Below, in pieces: positions 1 through 14,000 of a stretch of DNA of 64,000 bases; the first letter of the stretch is position 1; each line of letters opens with the position of its first letter. The notes beneath the pieces were generated by a model that saw only the letters and a program-made list of their open reading frames with translations, was not told where the DNA came from and did not search any database. Where the stretch lies: positions 62,001-126,000 of the forward strand of contig NW_027478440.1 in NCBI RefSeq assembly GCF_051014685.1, in the 5' to 3' direction. A program made the position numbers and the translations under genes. This stretch comes from Ptiloglossa arizonensis (lineage: Eukaryota; Arthropoda; Insecta; Hymenoptera; Colletidae).

Positions 1-895
1 AAGTTGTACGTTATACGATATACGTTATACGTCATTCTTTATACGTTCTTCGTTACACGTTATACGTTATACGTTATACGTTATACGTTTTACGTTATTC
101 GTTATACGTTATACGTTATACGATATACGTTATACGTTATACGTTATACGTTATGCGTCATACGTTCTACGATATTCGTTATACGTTATACGTTATTAGT
201 TATACGTTATACGTTATACGTTATACGTCATAGGTTATACGTTATACGTTATGCGTTATACGTTATACATTATACGTTATACGATATACGTTATACGTTA
301 TGCGTTATGCGTTCTTCGTTACACGTTATACGTTATTCGGTATGCGTTATACGTTATACGTTATACGTTATACGTTATACGTTATACGTTATACTTTATA
401 CGTTATACGTTATACGTTATACGTTATGCGTTATACGTTATACGTTATACGTTATACGTTACACGTTATACGTCATAGGTTATACGTTATACGTCATACG
501 TTATACGTTATACGTTATACGTTATACGTTATACGTTATACGTTATACGTTATACGTTATTCGTAATACGTTATACGTGATACGTTATACTTTGTACGTT
601 ATACGTTATACGTTATACGTTATACATTATACGTTATACGTTATACATTACATGTTATACGTTATACATTACATGTTATGCGTTATACGTTATACGTTAC
701 ACGTTATACGTTATACGTTATACGTTATACGTTATACGTTATACGTTATACGTGATACGTTATACGTTATACGTTATACGTTATACGTTATACGTTATAC
801 GTTATACGTTATACGTTATACGTTATACGTTGTACGTTATACGTTATAAGTTGTACGTTATACGATATACGATATACGTTATACGTTATACGTTA
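1..895 (+). repeat. Leader block L, copy 1
   Basis: From base 1 the order of variants (AAGTTGTACG, CATTCTTTATACG, TTTTACGTTATTCG, the TTCTACGATATTCG cluster, TTATTAG, the GCGTTCTTCG cluster, TTCGTAATACG, paired ATTACATG sites, GTGATACG, GATATACGATATACG) repeats that starting at 10005, 33896 and 57206. The offset to the third copy is 33895 at position 1 and at the variants at 155, 561, 647 and 752, then 33902 after a one-heptamer change. These offsets are 1 mod 7, not 0, because of the six single-base losses in the intervening 2.34 kb repeats. Similarity ends near 895. Confidence 0.85.
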
Positions 896-3395
896 TACAT
901 TACATGTTATACGTTATACATTACATGTTGTGCGTTATACGTTATACGTTATACGTTATACGTTATACGTTATACGTTATACGTTATACGTTATACGTTA
1001 TACGTGATACGTTATACGTTATACGTTATACGTTATACGTTATACGTTATACGTTCTACGATATTCGTTATACGTTATACGTTATTAGTTATACGTTATA
1101 CGTTATACGTTATACGTCATAGGTTATACGTTATACGTTATGCGTTATACGTTATACATTATACGTTATACGATATACGTTATACGTTATTCGTAATACG
1201 TTATACGTGATACGTTATTCTTTGTACGTTATACGTTATACGTTATACGTTATACATTATACGTTATACGTTATACGTTATACGTCATAGGTTATACGTT
1301 ATATGTTATACGTTATACGTTATACGTTATACGTCATACGTTATACGTTATACGTTATACGTTATACGTTAGACGTTATACGTTATACGTTATACGTTAT
1401 ACGTTATACGTTATACGTTATACGTTATACGTTATACGTTATACGTTGTACGTTATACGTTATACGTGATACGTTATACTTTGTACGTTATACGTTATAC
1501 GTTATACGTTATACATTATACGTTATACGTTATTCGTAATACGTTATACGTGATACGTTATACTTTGTACGTTATACGTTATACTTTGTACGTTATACGT
1601 TATACGTTATACGTTATACATTATACGTTATACGTTATACATTACATGTTATGCGTTATACATTACATGTTATGCGTTATACGTTATACGTTATACGTTA
1701 TACGTTATACGTTATACGTTATACGTTATACGTTATACGATATACGTTATACGATATACGTTATACGTTATGCGTTATGCGTTCTTCGTTACACGTTATA
1801 CGTTATTCGGTATGCGTTATACGTTATACGTTATACGTTATACGTTATACGTCATAGGTTATACGTTATACGTTATACGTTGTACGTTATACGTTATAAG
1901 TTATACGTTATACGTCATAGGTTATACGTTGAACGTTATACGTTATACGTAGTATGTAATGCGACGTACGTTTTACGTTATTCGTTATACGTTATACGTT
2001 ATACGTTGTACGTTATACGTTATACGTTGTACGTTATACGCTATACGTTATACGTTATACGTTATACGTTATACGTTATACGTTATACGTTATACGTTAT
2101 ACGTTATACGTTATACGTTATACGTTATACGTTATACGTCATACGATATACGTTATACGTTATACGTTATACGTTATGCGTTATACGTTCTACGGTATTC
2201 GTTATATGTTATACGTTATTAGTTATACGTTATACGTTATACGTTATACGTCATAGGTTATACGTTATACGTTATGCGTTATACGTTATACGTTACACGT
2301 TATACGTCATAGGTTATAAGTTATACGTTATACGTTATACGTTACACGTTATACGTTATACGTTATACGTTATACGTCATAGGTTATACGTTATACGTTA
2401 TACGTTCTACGTTATACGTTATAAGTTATACGTTATACGTCATAGGTTATACGTTGAACGTTATACGTTATACGTAGTATGTAATGCGTCGTACGATTTA
2501 CGTTATTCGTTATACGTTATACGTTATACGTTATACGTTATACGTTATACGTTATACGTTATACGTTATACGTTATACGTTATACGTTATTCTTTATACG
2601 TTCTTCGTTACACGTTATACGTTATACGTTATACGTTATACGTTATACGTTTTACGTTATTCGTTATACGTTATACGTTATACGTTATACGTTATACGTT
2701 ATACGTTATACGTTATACGTTATTCTTTATACGTTATACGTTATACGTTATACGTTATACGTTATACGTTTTACGTTATTCGTTATACGTTATACGTTAT
2801 ACGTTATACGTTATACGTTATACGTTATACGTTATACGTTATACGTTATACGTTATACGTTATACGTTATAAGTTATACGTTATACGTTATACGTTATAC
2901 GTTATACGTTATACGTTATACGTTACACGTTACACGTTATACGTTATACGTTATACGTTATACGTTATACGTTATACGTTATACGTTATACGTTATACGT
3001 TATGCGTTATACGTTCTACGATATTCGTTATACGTTATAGGTTATTAGTTATACGTTATACGTTATACGTTATACGTCATAGATTATACGTTATACGTTA
3101 TGCGTTATACGTTATACGTTATACGTTATACGTTATACGTTATACGTTATACGTTATACGTTATACGTTATACGTTATACGTTATACGTTATACGTTATA
3201 CGTTATACGTTATACGTTATACGTTATACGTTATACGTTATACGTTATACGTTATACGTTATACGTTATACGTTATACGTTATACGTTACACGTTGCACG
3301 TTATACGTTATACGTTATACGTTATACGTTATACGTTATACGTTATACGTTATACGTTATACGTTATACGTTATACGTTGTACGTTATACGTTAT
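896..3395 (+). repeat. Mixed satellite segment upstream of the 2.34 kb repeats
   Basis: This is a heterogeneous stretch of heptamers without a clear internal period. About 1.05-1.42 kb matches 33.48-33.9 kb, including the rare TTAGACG unit (near 1370 and 33803). Two degenerate GTAGTATGTAATG clusters lie at 1951 and 2476. The first of these carries GCGACG where the other copies in the window have GCGTCG. About 3.10-3.29 kb is a long nearly pure CGTTATA run. No gene or RNA is visible. Confidence 0.7.
1951..1966 (+). repeat. Degenerate heptamer cluster (first of 24)
   Basis: The cluster AGTATGTAATGCG replaces about three consecutive heptamers and is followed by TTTTACGTTATTCG. It keeps the 7-base register. 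By eye it starts at 1951, 2476, 4063, 4693, 6406, 7043, 9169, 14013, 15091, 16148, 17534, 20943, 21909, 24338, 25444, 26830, 30239, 31205, 44372, 47746, 48824, 49867, 54116 and 55082. It is usually preceded by TTGAACG. It is the most diverged string in the array and a good landmark for blocks A, C and the 2.34 kb repeats. Confidence 0.85.
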
Positions 3396-3557
3396 AAGTT
3401 GTACGTTATATGATATACGTTATACGTTATTCTTTATACGTTCTTCGTTACACGCTATACGTTATACGTTATACGTTATACGTTTTACGTTATTCGTTAT
3501 ACGTTATACGTTATACGATATACGTTATACGTTATGCGTTATACGTTATGCGTTATA

Positions 3558-3572
3558 CGTTCTACGTATTCG
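3558..3572 (+). other. Register-shifting one-base loss, site 1 (unit 1)
   Basis: The sequence reads CGTTCTACGTATTCG, while the equivalent cluster elsewhere in the window reads TTCTACGATATTCG. One A is missing, so downstream heptamers change phase. The same lesion is found at 5901-5915 and 8237-8251. Confidence 0.88.
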
Positions 3573-3801
3573 TTATACGTTATACGTTATTTGTTATACG
3601 TTATACGTTATACGTTATACGTCATAGGTTATACGTTATACGTTATGCGTTATACGTTATACATTATACGTTATACGATATACGTTATACGTTATACGTT
3701 ATGCGTTCTTCGATACACGTTATACGTTATTCGGTATGCGTTATACGTTATACGTTATACGTTATACGTTATACGTTATACGTTATACTTTATACGTTAT
3801 A

Positions 3802-3807
3802 CGTTTA
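3802..3807 (+). other. Register-shifting one-base loss, site 2 (unit 1)
   Basis: A six-base unit CGTTTA sits between normal heptamers, directly before a CGTCATAGG variant. The same lesion is found at 6145-6150 and 8495-8500. Confidence 0.88.
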
Positions 3808-5738
3808 CGTCATAGGTTATACGTTATACGTCATAGGTTATACGTTATACGTTATACGTTGTACGTTATACGTTATAAGTTATACGTTATACGTCATAGG
3901 TTATACTTTGAACGTTATACGTTATACGTTACACGGTATACGTCATAGGTTATACGTTATACGTCATAGGTTATACGTTATACGTTATACGTTGTACGTT
4001 ATACGTTATAAGTTATACGTTATACGTCATAGGTTATACGTTGAACGTTATACGTTATACGTAGTATGTAATGCGTCGTACGTTTTACGTTATTCGTTAT
4101 TCGTTATACGTCATACGTTATACGTTATACGTTATACGTTATACGTTATACGTTATACGTTATACGTCATAGGTTATACGTTATACGTTATACGTTATGC
4201 GTTATACGTTATACGTTATACATTATACGTTATACGTTATACGTTATACGTTATACGTTATACGTTATACGTTATACGTTATACGGTATACGTTATACGT
4301 TATACGTTATACGTTATACGTTATGCGTTAGACGTTCTACGATATTCGTTATACGTTATACGTTATTAGTTATACGTTATACGTTATACGTTATACGTCA
4401 TAGGTTATACGTTATACGTTATGCGTTATACGTTATACATTATACGTTATACGATATACGTTATACGTTATGCGTTATGCGTTCTTCGTTACACGTTATA
4501 CGTTATTCGGTGTGCGTTATACGTTATACGTTATACGTTATACGTTATACGTTATATGTTATACGTTATACTTTATACGTTATACGTTATACGTCATAGG
4601 TTATACGTTATACGTTATACGTTGTACGTTATACGTTATAAGTTATACGTTATACGTCATAGGTTATACGTTGAACGTTATACGTTATACGTAGTATGTA
4701 ATGCGTCGTACGTTTTACGTTATTCGTTATACGTTATACGTTATACGTTGTACGTTATACGTTATACGTTATACGTTATACGCTATACGTTATACGTTAT
4801 ACGTTATACGTTATACGTTATACGTTATACGTTATACGTTATACGTTATACGTTATACGTTATACGTTATACGTTATACGTTATACGTTATACGTTGTAC
4901 GTTATACGTTATAAGTTGTACGTTATACGATATACGTTATACGTTATTCTTTATACGTTCTTCGTTACACGTTATACATTATACGTTATACGTTATACGT
5001 TATACGTTTTACGTTATTCGTTATACGTTATACGTTATACGATATACGTTATACGTTATACGTTATACGTTATACGTTACACGTTATACGTTATACGTTA
5101 TACGTTATACGTTATAAGTTATACGTTATACGTTATACGTTATACGTTGTACGGTATACGTTATACGTTATACGTTATACGTTATACGTTATACGTTATA
5201 CGTTATACGTTATACGTTATACGTTATACGTTATACGTTATACGTTATACGTTATACGTTATACGTTATACGCTATACGTTATACGTTATACGTTATACG
5301 TAATACGTTATACGTTATACGTTATACGTTATACGTTATACGTTATACGTTATACGTTATGCGTTATACGTTCTACGATATTCGTTATACGTTATAGGTT
5401 ATTAGTTATACGTTATACGTTATACGTTATACGTCATAGATTATACGTTATACGTTATGCGTTATACGTTATACGTTATACGTTATACGTTATTCGTTAT
5501 ACGTTATACGTTATACGTTATACGTTATACGTTATACGTTATACGTTATACGTTATACGTTATACGTTATACGTTATACGTTATACGTTATACGTTATAC
5601 GTTATACGTTATACGTTACACGTTACACGTTACACGTTATACGTTATACGTTATACGTTATACGTTATACGTTATACGTTATACGTTATACGTTATACGT
5701 TATACGTTATACGTTATACGTTGTACGTTATACGTTAT

Positions 5739-8074
5739 AAGTTGTACGTTATATGATATACGTTATACGTTATTCTTTATACGTTCTTCGTTACACGCTA
5801 TACGTTATACGTTATACGTTATACGTTTTACGTTATTCGTTATACGTTATACGTTATACGATATACGTTATACGTTATGCGTTATACGTTATGCGTTATA
5901 CGTTCTACGTATTCGTTATACGTTATACGTTATTTGTTATACGTTATACGTTATACGTTATACGTCATAGGTTATACGTTATACGTTATGCGTTATACGT
6001 TATACATTATACGTTATACGATATACGTTATACGTTATACGTTATGCGTTCTTCGATACACGTTATACGTTATTCGGTATGCGTTATACGTTATACGTTA
6101 TACGTTATACGTTATACGTTATACGTTATACTTTATACGTTATACGTTTACGTCATAGGTTATACGTTATACGTCATAGGTTATACGTTATACGTTATAC
6201 GTTGTACGTTATACGTTATAAGTTATACGTTATACGTCATAGGTTATACTTTGAACGTTATACGTTATACGTTACACGGTATACGTCATAGGTTATACGT
6301 TATACGTCATAGGTTATACGTTATACGTTATACGTTGTACGTTATACGTTATAAGTTATACGTTATACGTCATAGGTTATACGTTGAACGTTATACGTTA
6401 TACGTAGTATGTAATGCGTCGTACGTTTTACGTTATTCGTTATTCGTTATACGTCATACGTTATACGTTATACGTTATACGTTATACGTTATACGTTATA
6501 CGTTATACGTCATAGGTTATACGTTATACGTTATACGTTATGCGTTATACGTTATACGTTATACATTATACGTTATACGTTATACGTTATACGTTATACG
6601 TTATACGTTATACGTTATACGTTATACGGTATACGTTATACGTTATACGTTATACGTTATACGTTATACGTTATGCGTTATACGTTCTACGATATTCGTT
6701 ATACGTTATACGTTATTAGTTATACGTTATACGTTATACGTTATACGTCATAGGTTATACGTTATACGTTATGCGTTATACGTTATACATTATACGTTAT
6801 ACGATATACGTTATACGTTATGCGTTATGCGTTCTTCGTTACACGTTATACGTTATTCGGTGTGCGTTATACGTTATACGTTATACGTTATACGTTATAC
6901 GTTATACGTTATACGTTATACTTTATACGTTATACGTTATACGTCATAGGATATACGTTATACGTTATACGTTGTACGTTATACGTTATAAGTTATACGT
7001 TATACGTCATAGGTTATACGTTGAACGTTATACGTTATACGTAGTATGTAATGCGTCGTACGTTTTACGTTATTCGTTATACGTTATACGTTATACGTTG
7101 TACGTTATACGTTATACGTTATACGTTATACGCTATACGTTATACGTTATACGTTATACGTTATACGTTATACGTTATACGTTATACGTTATACGTTATA
7201 CGTTATACGTTATACGTTATACGTTGTACGTTATACGTTATAAGTTGTACGTTATACGATATACGTTATACGTTATTCTTTATACGTTCTTCGTTACACG
7301 TTATACATTATACGTTATACGTTATACGTTATACGTTTTACGTTATTCGTTATACGTTATACGTTATACGATATACGTTATACGTTATACGTTATACGTT
7401 ATACGTTACACGTTATACGTTATACGTTATACGTTATACGTTATAAGTTATACGTTATACGTTATACGTTATACGTTGTACGGTATACGTTATACGTTAT
7501 ACGTTATACGTTATACGTTATACGTTATACGTTATACGTTATACGTTATACGTTATACGTTATACGTTATACGTTATACGTTATACGTTATACGTTATAC
7601 GCTATACGTTATACGTTATACGTTATACGTAATACGTTATACGTTATACGTTATACGTTATACGTTATACGTTATACGTTATACGTTATGCGTTATACGT
7701 TCTACGATATTCGTTATACGTTATAGGTTATTAGTTATACGTTATACGTTATACGTTATACGTCATAGATTATACGTTATACGTTATGCGTTATACGTTA
7801 TACGTTATACGTTATACGTTATTCGTTATACGTTATACGTTATACGTTATACGTTATACGTTATACGTTATACGTTATACGTTATACGTTATACGTTATA
7901 CGTTATACGTTATACGTTATACGTTATACGTTATACGTTATACGTTACACGTTACACGTTACACGTTATACGTTATACGTTATACGTTATACGTTATACG
8001 TTATACGTTATACGTTATACGTTATACGTTATACGTTATACGTTATACGTTATACGTTGTACGTTATACGTTAT
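5739..8074 (+). repeat. 2.34 kb higher-order repeat, unit 2
   Basis: This is a full tandem copy of unit 1 and reaches AAGTTGTACG again at 8075, a period of 2336 bases. Both one-base losses recur, at 5901-5915 and at 6145-6150, so they predate the duplication. The degenerate clusters are at 6406 and 7043. Local offsets to unit 1 are 2329, 2336, 2343 or 2350, which differ from each other only by whole heptamers. Confidence 0.9.
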
Positions 8075-9570
8075 AAGTTGTACGTTATATGATATACGTT
8101 ATACGTTATTCTTTATACGTTCTTCGTTACACGCTATACGTTATACGTTATACGTTATACGTTTTACGTTATTCGTTATACGTTATACGTTATACGATAT
8201 ACGTTATACGTTATGCGTTATACGTTATGCGTTATACGTTCTACGTATTCGTTATACGTTATACGTTATTTGTTATACGTTATACGTTATACGTTATACG
8301 TCATAGGTTATACGTTATACGTTTTGCGTTATACGTTATACATTATACGTTATACGATATACGTTATACGTTATACGTTATGCGTTCTTCGATACACGTT
8401 ATACGTTATTCGGTATGCGTTATACGTTATACGTTATACGTTATACGTTATACGTTATACGTTATACGTTATACGTTATACTTTATACGTTATACGTTTA
8501 CGTCATAGGTTATACGTTATACGTCATAGGTTATACGTTATACGTTATACGTTGTACGTTATACGTTATAAGTTATACGTTATACGTCATAGGTTATACT
8601 TTGAACGTTATACGTTATACGTTACACGGTATACGTCATAGGTTATACGTTATACGTCATAGGTTATACGTTATACGTTATACGTTATGCGTTATACGTT
8701 ATACGTTATACATTATACGTTATACGTTATACGTTATACGTTATACGTTATACGTTATACGTTATACGTTATACGGTATACGTTATACGTTATACGTTAT
8801 ACGTTATACGTTATGCGTTATACGTTCTACGATATTCGTTATACGTTATACGTTATTAGTTATACGTTATACCTTATACGTTATACGTCATAGGTTATAC
8901 GTTATACGTTATACGTTATACGTTATACATTATACGTTATACGATATACGTTATACGTTATGCGTTATGCGTTCTTCGTTACACGTTATACGTTATTCGG
9001 TGTGCGTTATACGTTATACGTTATACGTTATACGTTATACGTTATACTTTATACGTTATACGTTATACGTCATAGGTTATACGTTATACGTTATACGTTG
9101 TACGTTATACGTTATAAGTTATAAGTTATACGTCATAGGTTATACGTTGAACGTTATACGTTATACGTAGTATGTAATGCGTCGTACGTTTTACGTTATT
9201 CGTTATACGTTATACGTTATACGTTGTACGTTATACGTTATACGTTATACGTTATACGCTATACGTTATACGTTATACGTTATACGTTATACGTTATACG
9301 TTATACGTTATACGTTATACGTTATACGTTATACGTTATACGTTATACGTTATACGTTATACGTTATACGTTGTACGTTATACGTTATAAGTTGTACGTT
9401 ATACGATATACGTTATACGTTATTCTTTATACGTTCTTCGTTACACGTTATACATTATTCGTTATACGTTATACGTTATACGTTTTACGTTATTCGTTAT
9501 ACGTTATACGTTATACGATATACGTTATACGTTATACGTTATACGTTATACGTTACACGTTATACGTTAT
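8075..9570 (+). repeat. 2.34 kb higher-order repeat, unit 3 (truncated)
   Basis: This is the third tandem copy. Both one-base losses are present (8237-8251 and 8495-8500). Between about 8.66 and 8.69 kb the offset to unit 2 drops from 2336 to 2147, a loss of 189 bases (27 heptamers). That removes one of the two degenerate clusters, leaving only the one at 9169. Similarity stops near 9570, where the sequence passes into TTATAGGTGTTACG-type units typical of other blocks. Confidence 0.82.
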
Positions 9571-10004
9571 ACTTTATACGTTATAGGTGTTACGTTATAC
9601 GTTATACGTCATAGGTTATACGTTATATGTTATACGTTATACGTTATACGTTATACGTCATACGTTATACGTTATACGTTATACGTTATACGTTATACGT
9701 TATACGTTATACGTTATTCGTAATACGTTATACGTGATACGTTATACTTTGTACGTTATACGTTATACGTTATACGTTATACATTATACGTTATACGTTA
9801 TACGTTATACGTCATAGGTTATACGTTATATGTTATACGTTATACGTTATACGTTATACGTTATACGTCATACGTTATACGTTATACGTTATACGTTATA
9901 CGTTATACGTTATACGTTATACGTTATACGTTATACGTTATACGTTATACGTTATACGTTATACGTTATACGTTATACGTTATACGTTGTACGTTATACG
10001 TTAT
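9571..10004 (+). repeat. Linker satellite between 2.34 kb repeats and block L copy 2
   Basis: These are heptamers with GGTGTTACG, TATATG, TTCGTAATACG, GTGATACG and CTTTGTACG variants. The combination resembles stretches at 14.3-14.5 and 48.0-48.2 kb. It ends in a long nearly pure CGTTATA run (about 9.86-9.98 kb). Nothing else is visible. Confidence 0.65.
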
Positions 10005-10985
10005 AAGTTGTACGTTATACGATATACGTTATACGCCATTCTTTATACGTTCTTCGTTACACGTTATACGTTATACGTTATACGTTATACGTTTTTCGTT
10101 ATTCGTTATACGTTATACGTTATACGATATACGTTATACGTTATACGTTATACGTTATGCGTCATACGTTCTACGATATTCGTTATACGTTATACGTTAT
10201 TAGTTATACGTTATACGTTATACGTTATACGTCATAGGTTATACGTTATACGTTATGCGTTATACGTTATACATTATACGTTATACGATATACGTTATAC
10301 GTTATGCGTTATGCGTTCTTCGTTACACGTTATACGTTATTCGGTATGCGTTATACGTTATACGTTATACGTTATACGTTATACGTTATACTTTATACGT
10401 TATACGTTATACGTTATGCGTTATACGTTATACGTTATACGTTATACGTTACACGTTATACGTCATAGGTTATACGTTATACGTTATACGTTATACGTTA
10501 TACGTTATACGTTATACGTTATACGTCATAGGTCATACGTTATATGTTATACGTTATACGTTATACGTTATACGTCATACGTTATACGTTATACGTTATA
10601 CGTTATACGTTATACGTTATACGTTATACGTTATTCGTAATACGTTATACGTGATACGTTATACTTTGTACGTTATACGTTATACGTTATACGTTATACA
10701 TTATACGTTATACGTTATACATTACATGCTATACGTTATACATTACATGTTATGCGTTATACGTTATACGTTATACGTTATACGTTATACGTTATACGTT
10801 ATACGTTATACGTTATACGTTATACGTGATACGTTATACGTTATACGTTATACGTTATACGTTATACGTTATACGTTATACGTTATACGTTATACGTTAT
10901 ACGTTATACGTTATACGTTGTACGTTATACGTTATAAGTTGTACGTTATACGATATACGATATACGTTATACGTTATACGTTATA
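10005..10985 (+). repeat. Leader block L, copy 2
   Basis: The variant order matches 1-895 and 33896 onward. The offset to the first copy is 10004 at AAGTTGTACG and at the GCGTTCTTCG cluster (307 against 10311). It becomes 10074 at GTGATACG (752 against 10826), so this copy carries ten additional heptamers. The private change CGCCATTC (near 10035) replaces CGTCATTC of the other copies. Confidence 0.82.
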
Positions 10986-11002
10986 CGTTATGCGTTATAG
11001 GT

Positions 11003-14000
11003 TCTACGATATTCGTTATACGTTATACGTTATTAGTTATACGTTATACGTTAAACGTTATACGTCATAGGTTATACGTTATACGTTATGCGGTATACGT
11101 TATACATTATACATTATACGTGATACGTTATACGTTATACGTTATACGTTATACGTTATACGTTATACGTTATACGTTATACGTTATACGTTATACGTTA
11201 TACGTTATACGTTATACGTTATACGTTATACGTTATACGTTATACGTTATACGTTATACGTTATACGTTATACGTTATACGTTATACGTTATACGTTATA
11301 CGTTATACGTTATACGTTATACGTTATACGTTATACGTTATACGTTATACGTTGTACGCTATACGTTATAAGTTGTACGTTATACGATATACGTTATACG
11401 TTATTCGTTATCCGTACTTCGTTACACGTTATACGTTATACGTTATACGTTATACGTTTTACGATATACGATATACGTTATACGTTATACGATATACGTT
11501 ATACGTTATACTTTATACGTTATACGGGTTACGTTATACGTTATACGTTATACGTTATTCGTAATACGTTATACGTGATACGTTATACTATATACGTTAT
11601 ACGTTATACGTTATACGTTATACATTATACGTTATACGTTATACATTACATGTTATGCGTTATACGTTATACGTTATACGTTATACGTTATACGTTATAC
11701 GTTATACTTTATACGTTATACGTTATACGTTATACGTTATACGTTATACGTTATACGTTATACGTTATACGTTATACGTTATACGTTATACGTTATACGT
11801 TATACGTTATACGTTATACGTTATACGATATACGTTATACGTTATACGTCATACGTTATGTGTTATACGTTCTACGATATTAGTTATACGTTATACGTTA
11901 TACGTTATACGTCATAGGTTATACGTTATACGTTATGCGTTATACGTTACACGTTATACATTATACTTTATACGTTATACGTTATACGTTATACGTTATA
12001 CGTTATACGTTATACGTTATACGTTACACGTTATACGTCATAGGTTATACGTTATACGTTATACGTTATACGTTATACGTTATACGTTATACGATATACG
12101 TTATACGTTATTCTTTATACGTTCTTCGTTACACGTTATAGGTTATACGTTATACGTTATACGTTTTACGTTATTCGTTATACGTTATACGCTATTCGAT
12201 ATACGTTATACGTTATACGTTATACGTTATGCGTTATACGTTCTACGATATTCGTTATAGGTTGTACGTTATTAGTTATAGGTTATACGTTATACGTTAT
12301 ACGTCATAGGTTATACGTTACACGTTATGCGTTATACGTTATACATTATACGTTATACGATATACGTTATACGTTATGCGTTATGCGTTCTTCGATACAC
12401 GTTATACGTTATTCGGTATGCGTTATACGTTATACGTTATACGTTATACGTTATACATTATACTTTATACGTTATACGTTATACGTTATACGTTATACGT
12501 TATACGTTATACGTTATACGTTACACGTTATACGTCATAGGATATACGTTATACGTTATACGTTATACGTTATACGTTATACGTTATACGTTATACGTTA
12601 TACGTTATACGTCATAGGTTATACGTTATACGTTATACGTTATGCGTTATACGTTATACGTTATACATTATACGTTATACGTTATACGTTATACGTTATA
12701 CGTTATACGTTATACGTTATACGTTATACGTTATACGTTATACGTCATAGGTTATACGTTATACGTTATACGTTATGCGTTATACGTTATACGTTATACG
12801 TTATACGTTCTACGATATTCGTTATACGTTATACGATATATGATATACGTTATACGTTATGCGTTATGCGTTCTTCGTTACACGTTATACGTTATTCGGT
12901 ATGCGTTATACGTTATACGTTATACGTTATACGTCATAGGTTATACGTTATACGTTATACGTTATGCGTTATACGTTATACGTTATACGTTATACGTTCT
13001 ACGATATTCGTTATACGCTATACGATATACGTTATACGTTATACGTTATACGTTATGCGTTATACGTTCTACGATATTCGTTATAGGTTATACGTTATTA
13101 GTTATAGGTTATACGTTATACGTTATACGTCATAGGTTATACGTTATACGTTATACGTTATGCGTTATACGTTATACGTTATACATTATACGTTATACGT
13201 TATACGTTATACGTTATACGTTATACGTTATACGTTATACGTTATACGTTATACGTCATAGGTTATACGTTATACGTTATACGTTATACGTTATACGTTA
13301 TACGTCATAGGTTATACGTTATACGTTATGCGTTATACGTTATACATTATACGATATATGATATACGTTATACGTTATGCGTTATGCGTTCTTCGTTACA
13401 CGTTATACGTTATTCGGTATGCGTTATACGTTATACGTTATACGTTATACGTTATACGTTATACGTTATACGTTATACGTTATACGATATACGTTATACG
13501 TTATACGTTATACGTTATACGTTATGCGTTATACGTTCTACGATATTCGTTATACGTTATACGTTATTAGTTATACGTTATACGTTATACGTTATACGTC
13601 ATAGGTTATACGTTATACGTTATGCGTTATACGTTATACATTATACGATATATGATATACGTTATACGTTATGCGTTATGCGTTCTTCGTTACACGTTAT
13701 ACGTTATTCGGTATGCGTTATACGTTATACGTTATACGTTATACGTTATACTTTATACGTTATACGTTATACGTTATACGTTATACGTTATACGTTATAC
13801 GTTATACGTTATACGTTATACGTTACACGTTATACCTCATAGGTTATACGTTATACGTTATACGTTATACGTTATACGTTATAGGTTATACGTTATACGT
13901 CATACGTCATAGGTTATACGTTATACGTTATACGTTATACGTTGTACGTTATACGTTATAAGTTATACGTTGTACGTCATAGGTTATACGTTGAACGTTA

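Larger units (their letters stand above)
3396..5738 (+). repeat. 2.34 kb higher-order repeat, unit 1
   Basis: The unit runs from AAGTTGTACG at 3396 to the next occurrence at 5739, a period of 2343 bases. Variant order is shared with units 2 and 3. It contains two single-base losses that break the 7-base register: a shortened TTCTACGTATTCG (3558-3572, where other blocks have TTCTACGATATTCG) and a six-base unit CGTTTA (3802-3807). Two degenerate GTAGTATGTAATG clusters lie at 4063 and 4693. The period is 5 mod 7, as expected for a multiple of 7 minus two bases. Confidence 0.9.

Noticed and set aside
1951..1966. The degenerate AGTATGTAATG cluster as an inserted mobile element or tRNA fragment
   Set aside because: It keeps the heptamer register, has no target-site duplication or terminal repeats, and each unit in it is a few substitutions from CGTTATA.
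9580..9600. GGTGTTACG units as insertions breaking the register
   Set aside because: Counting shows GGTGTTA is itself a seven-base unit between normal heptamers, so it is a substitution variant. The same holds for CGGGTTA.
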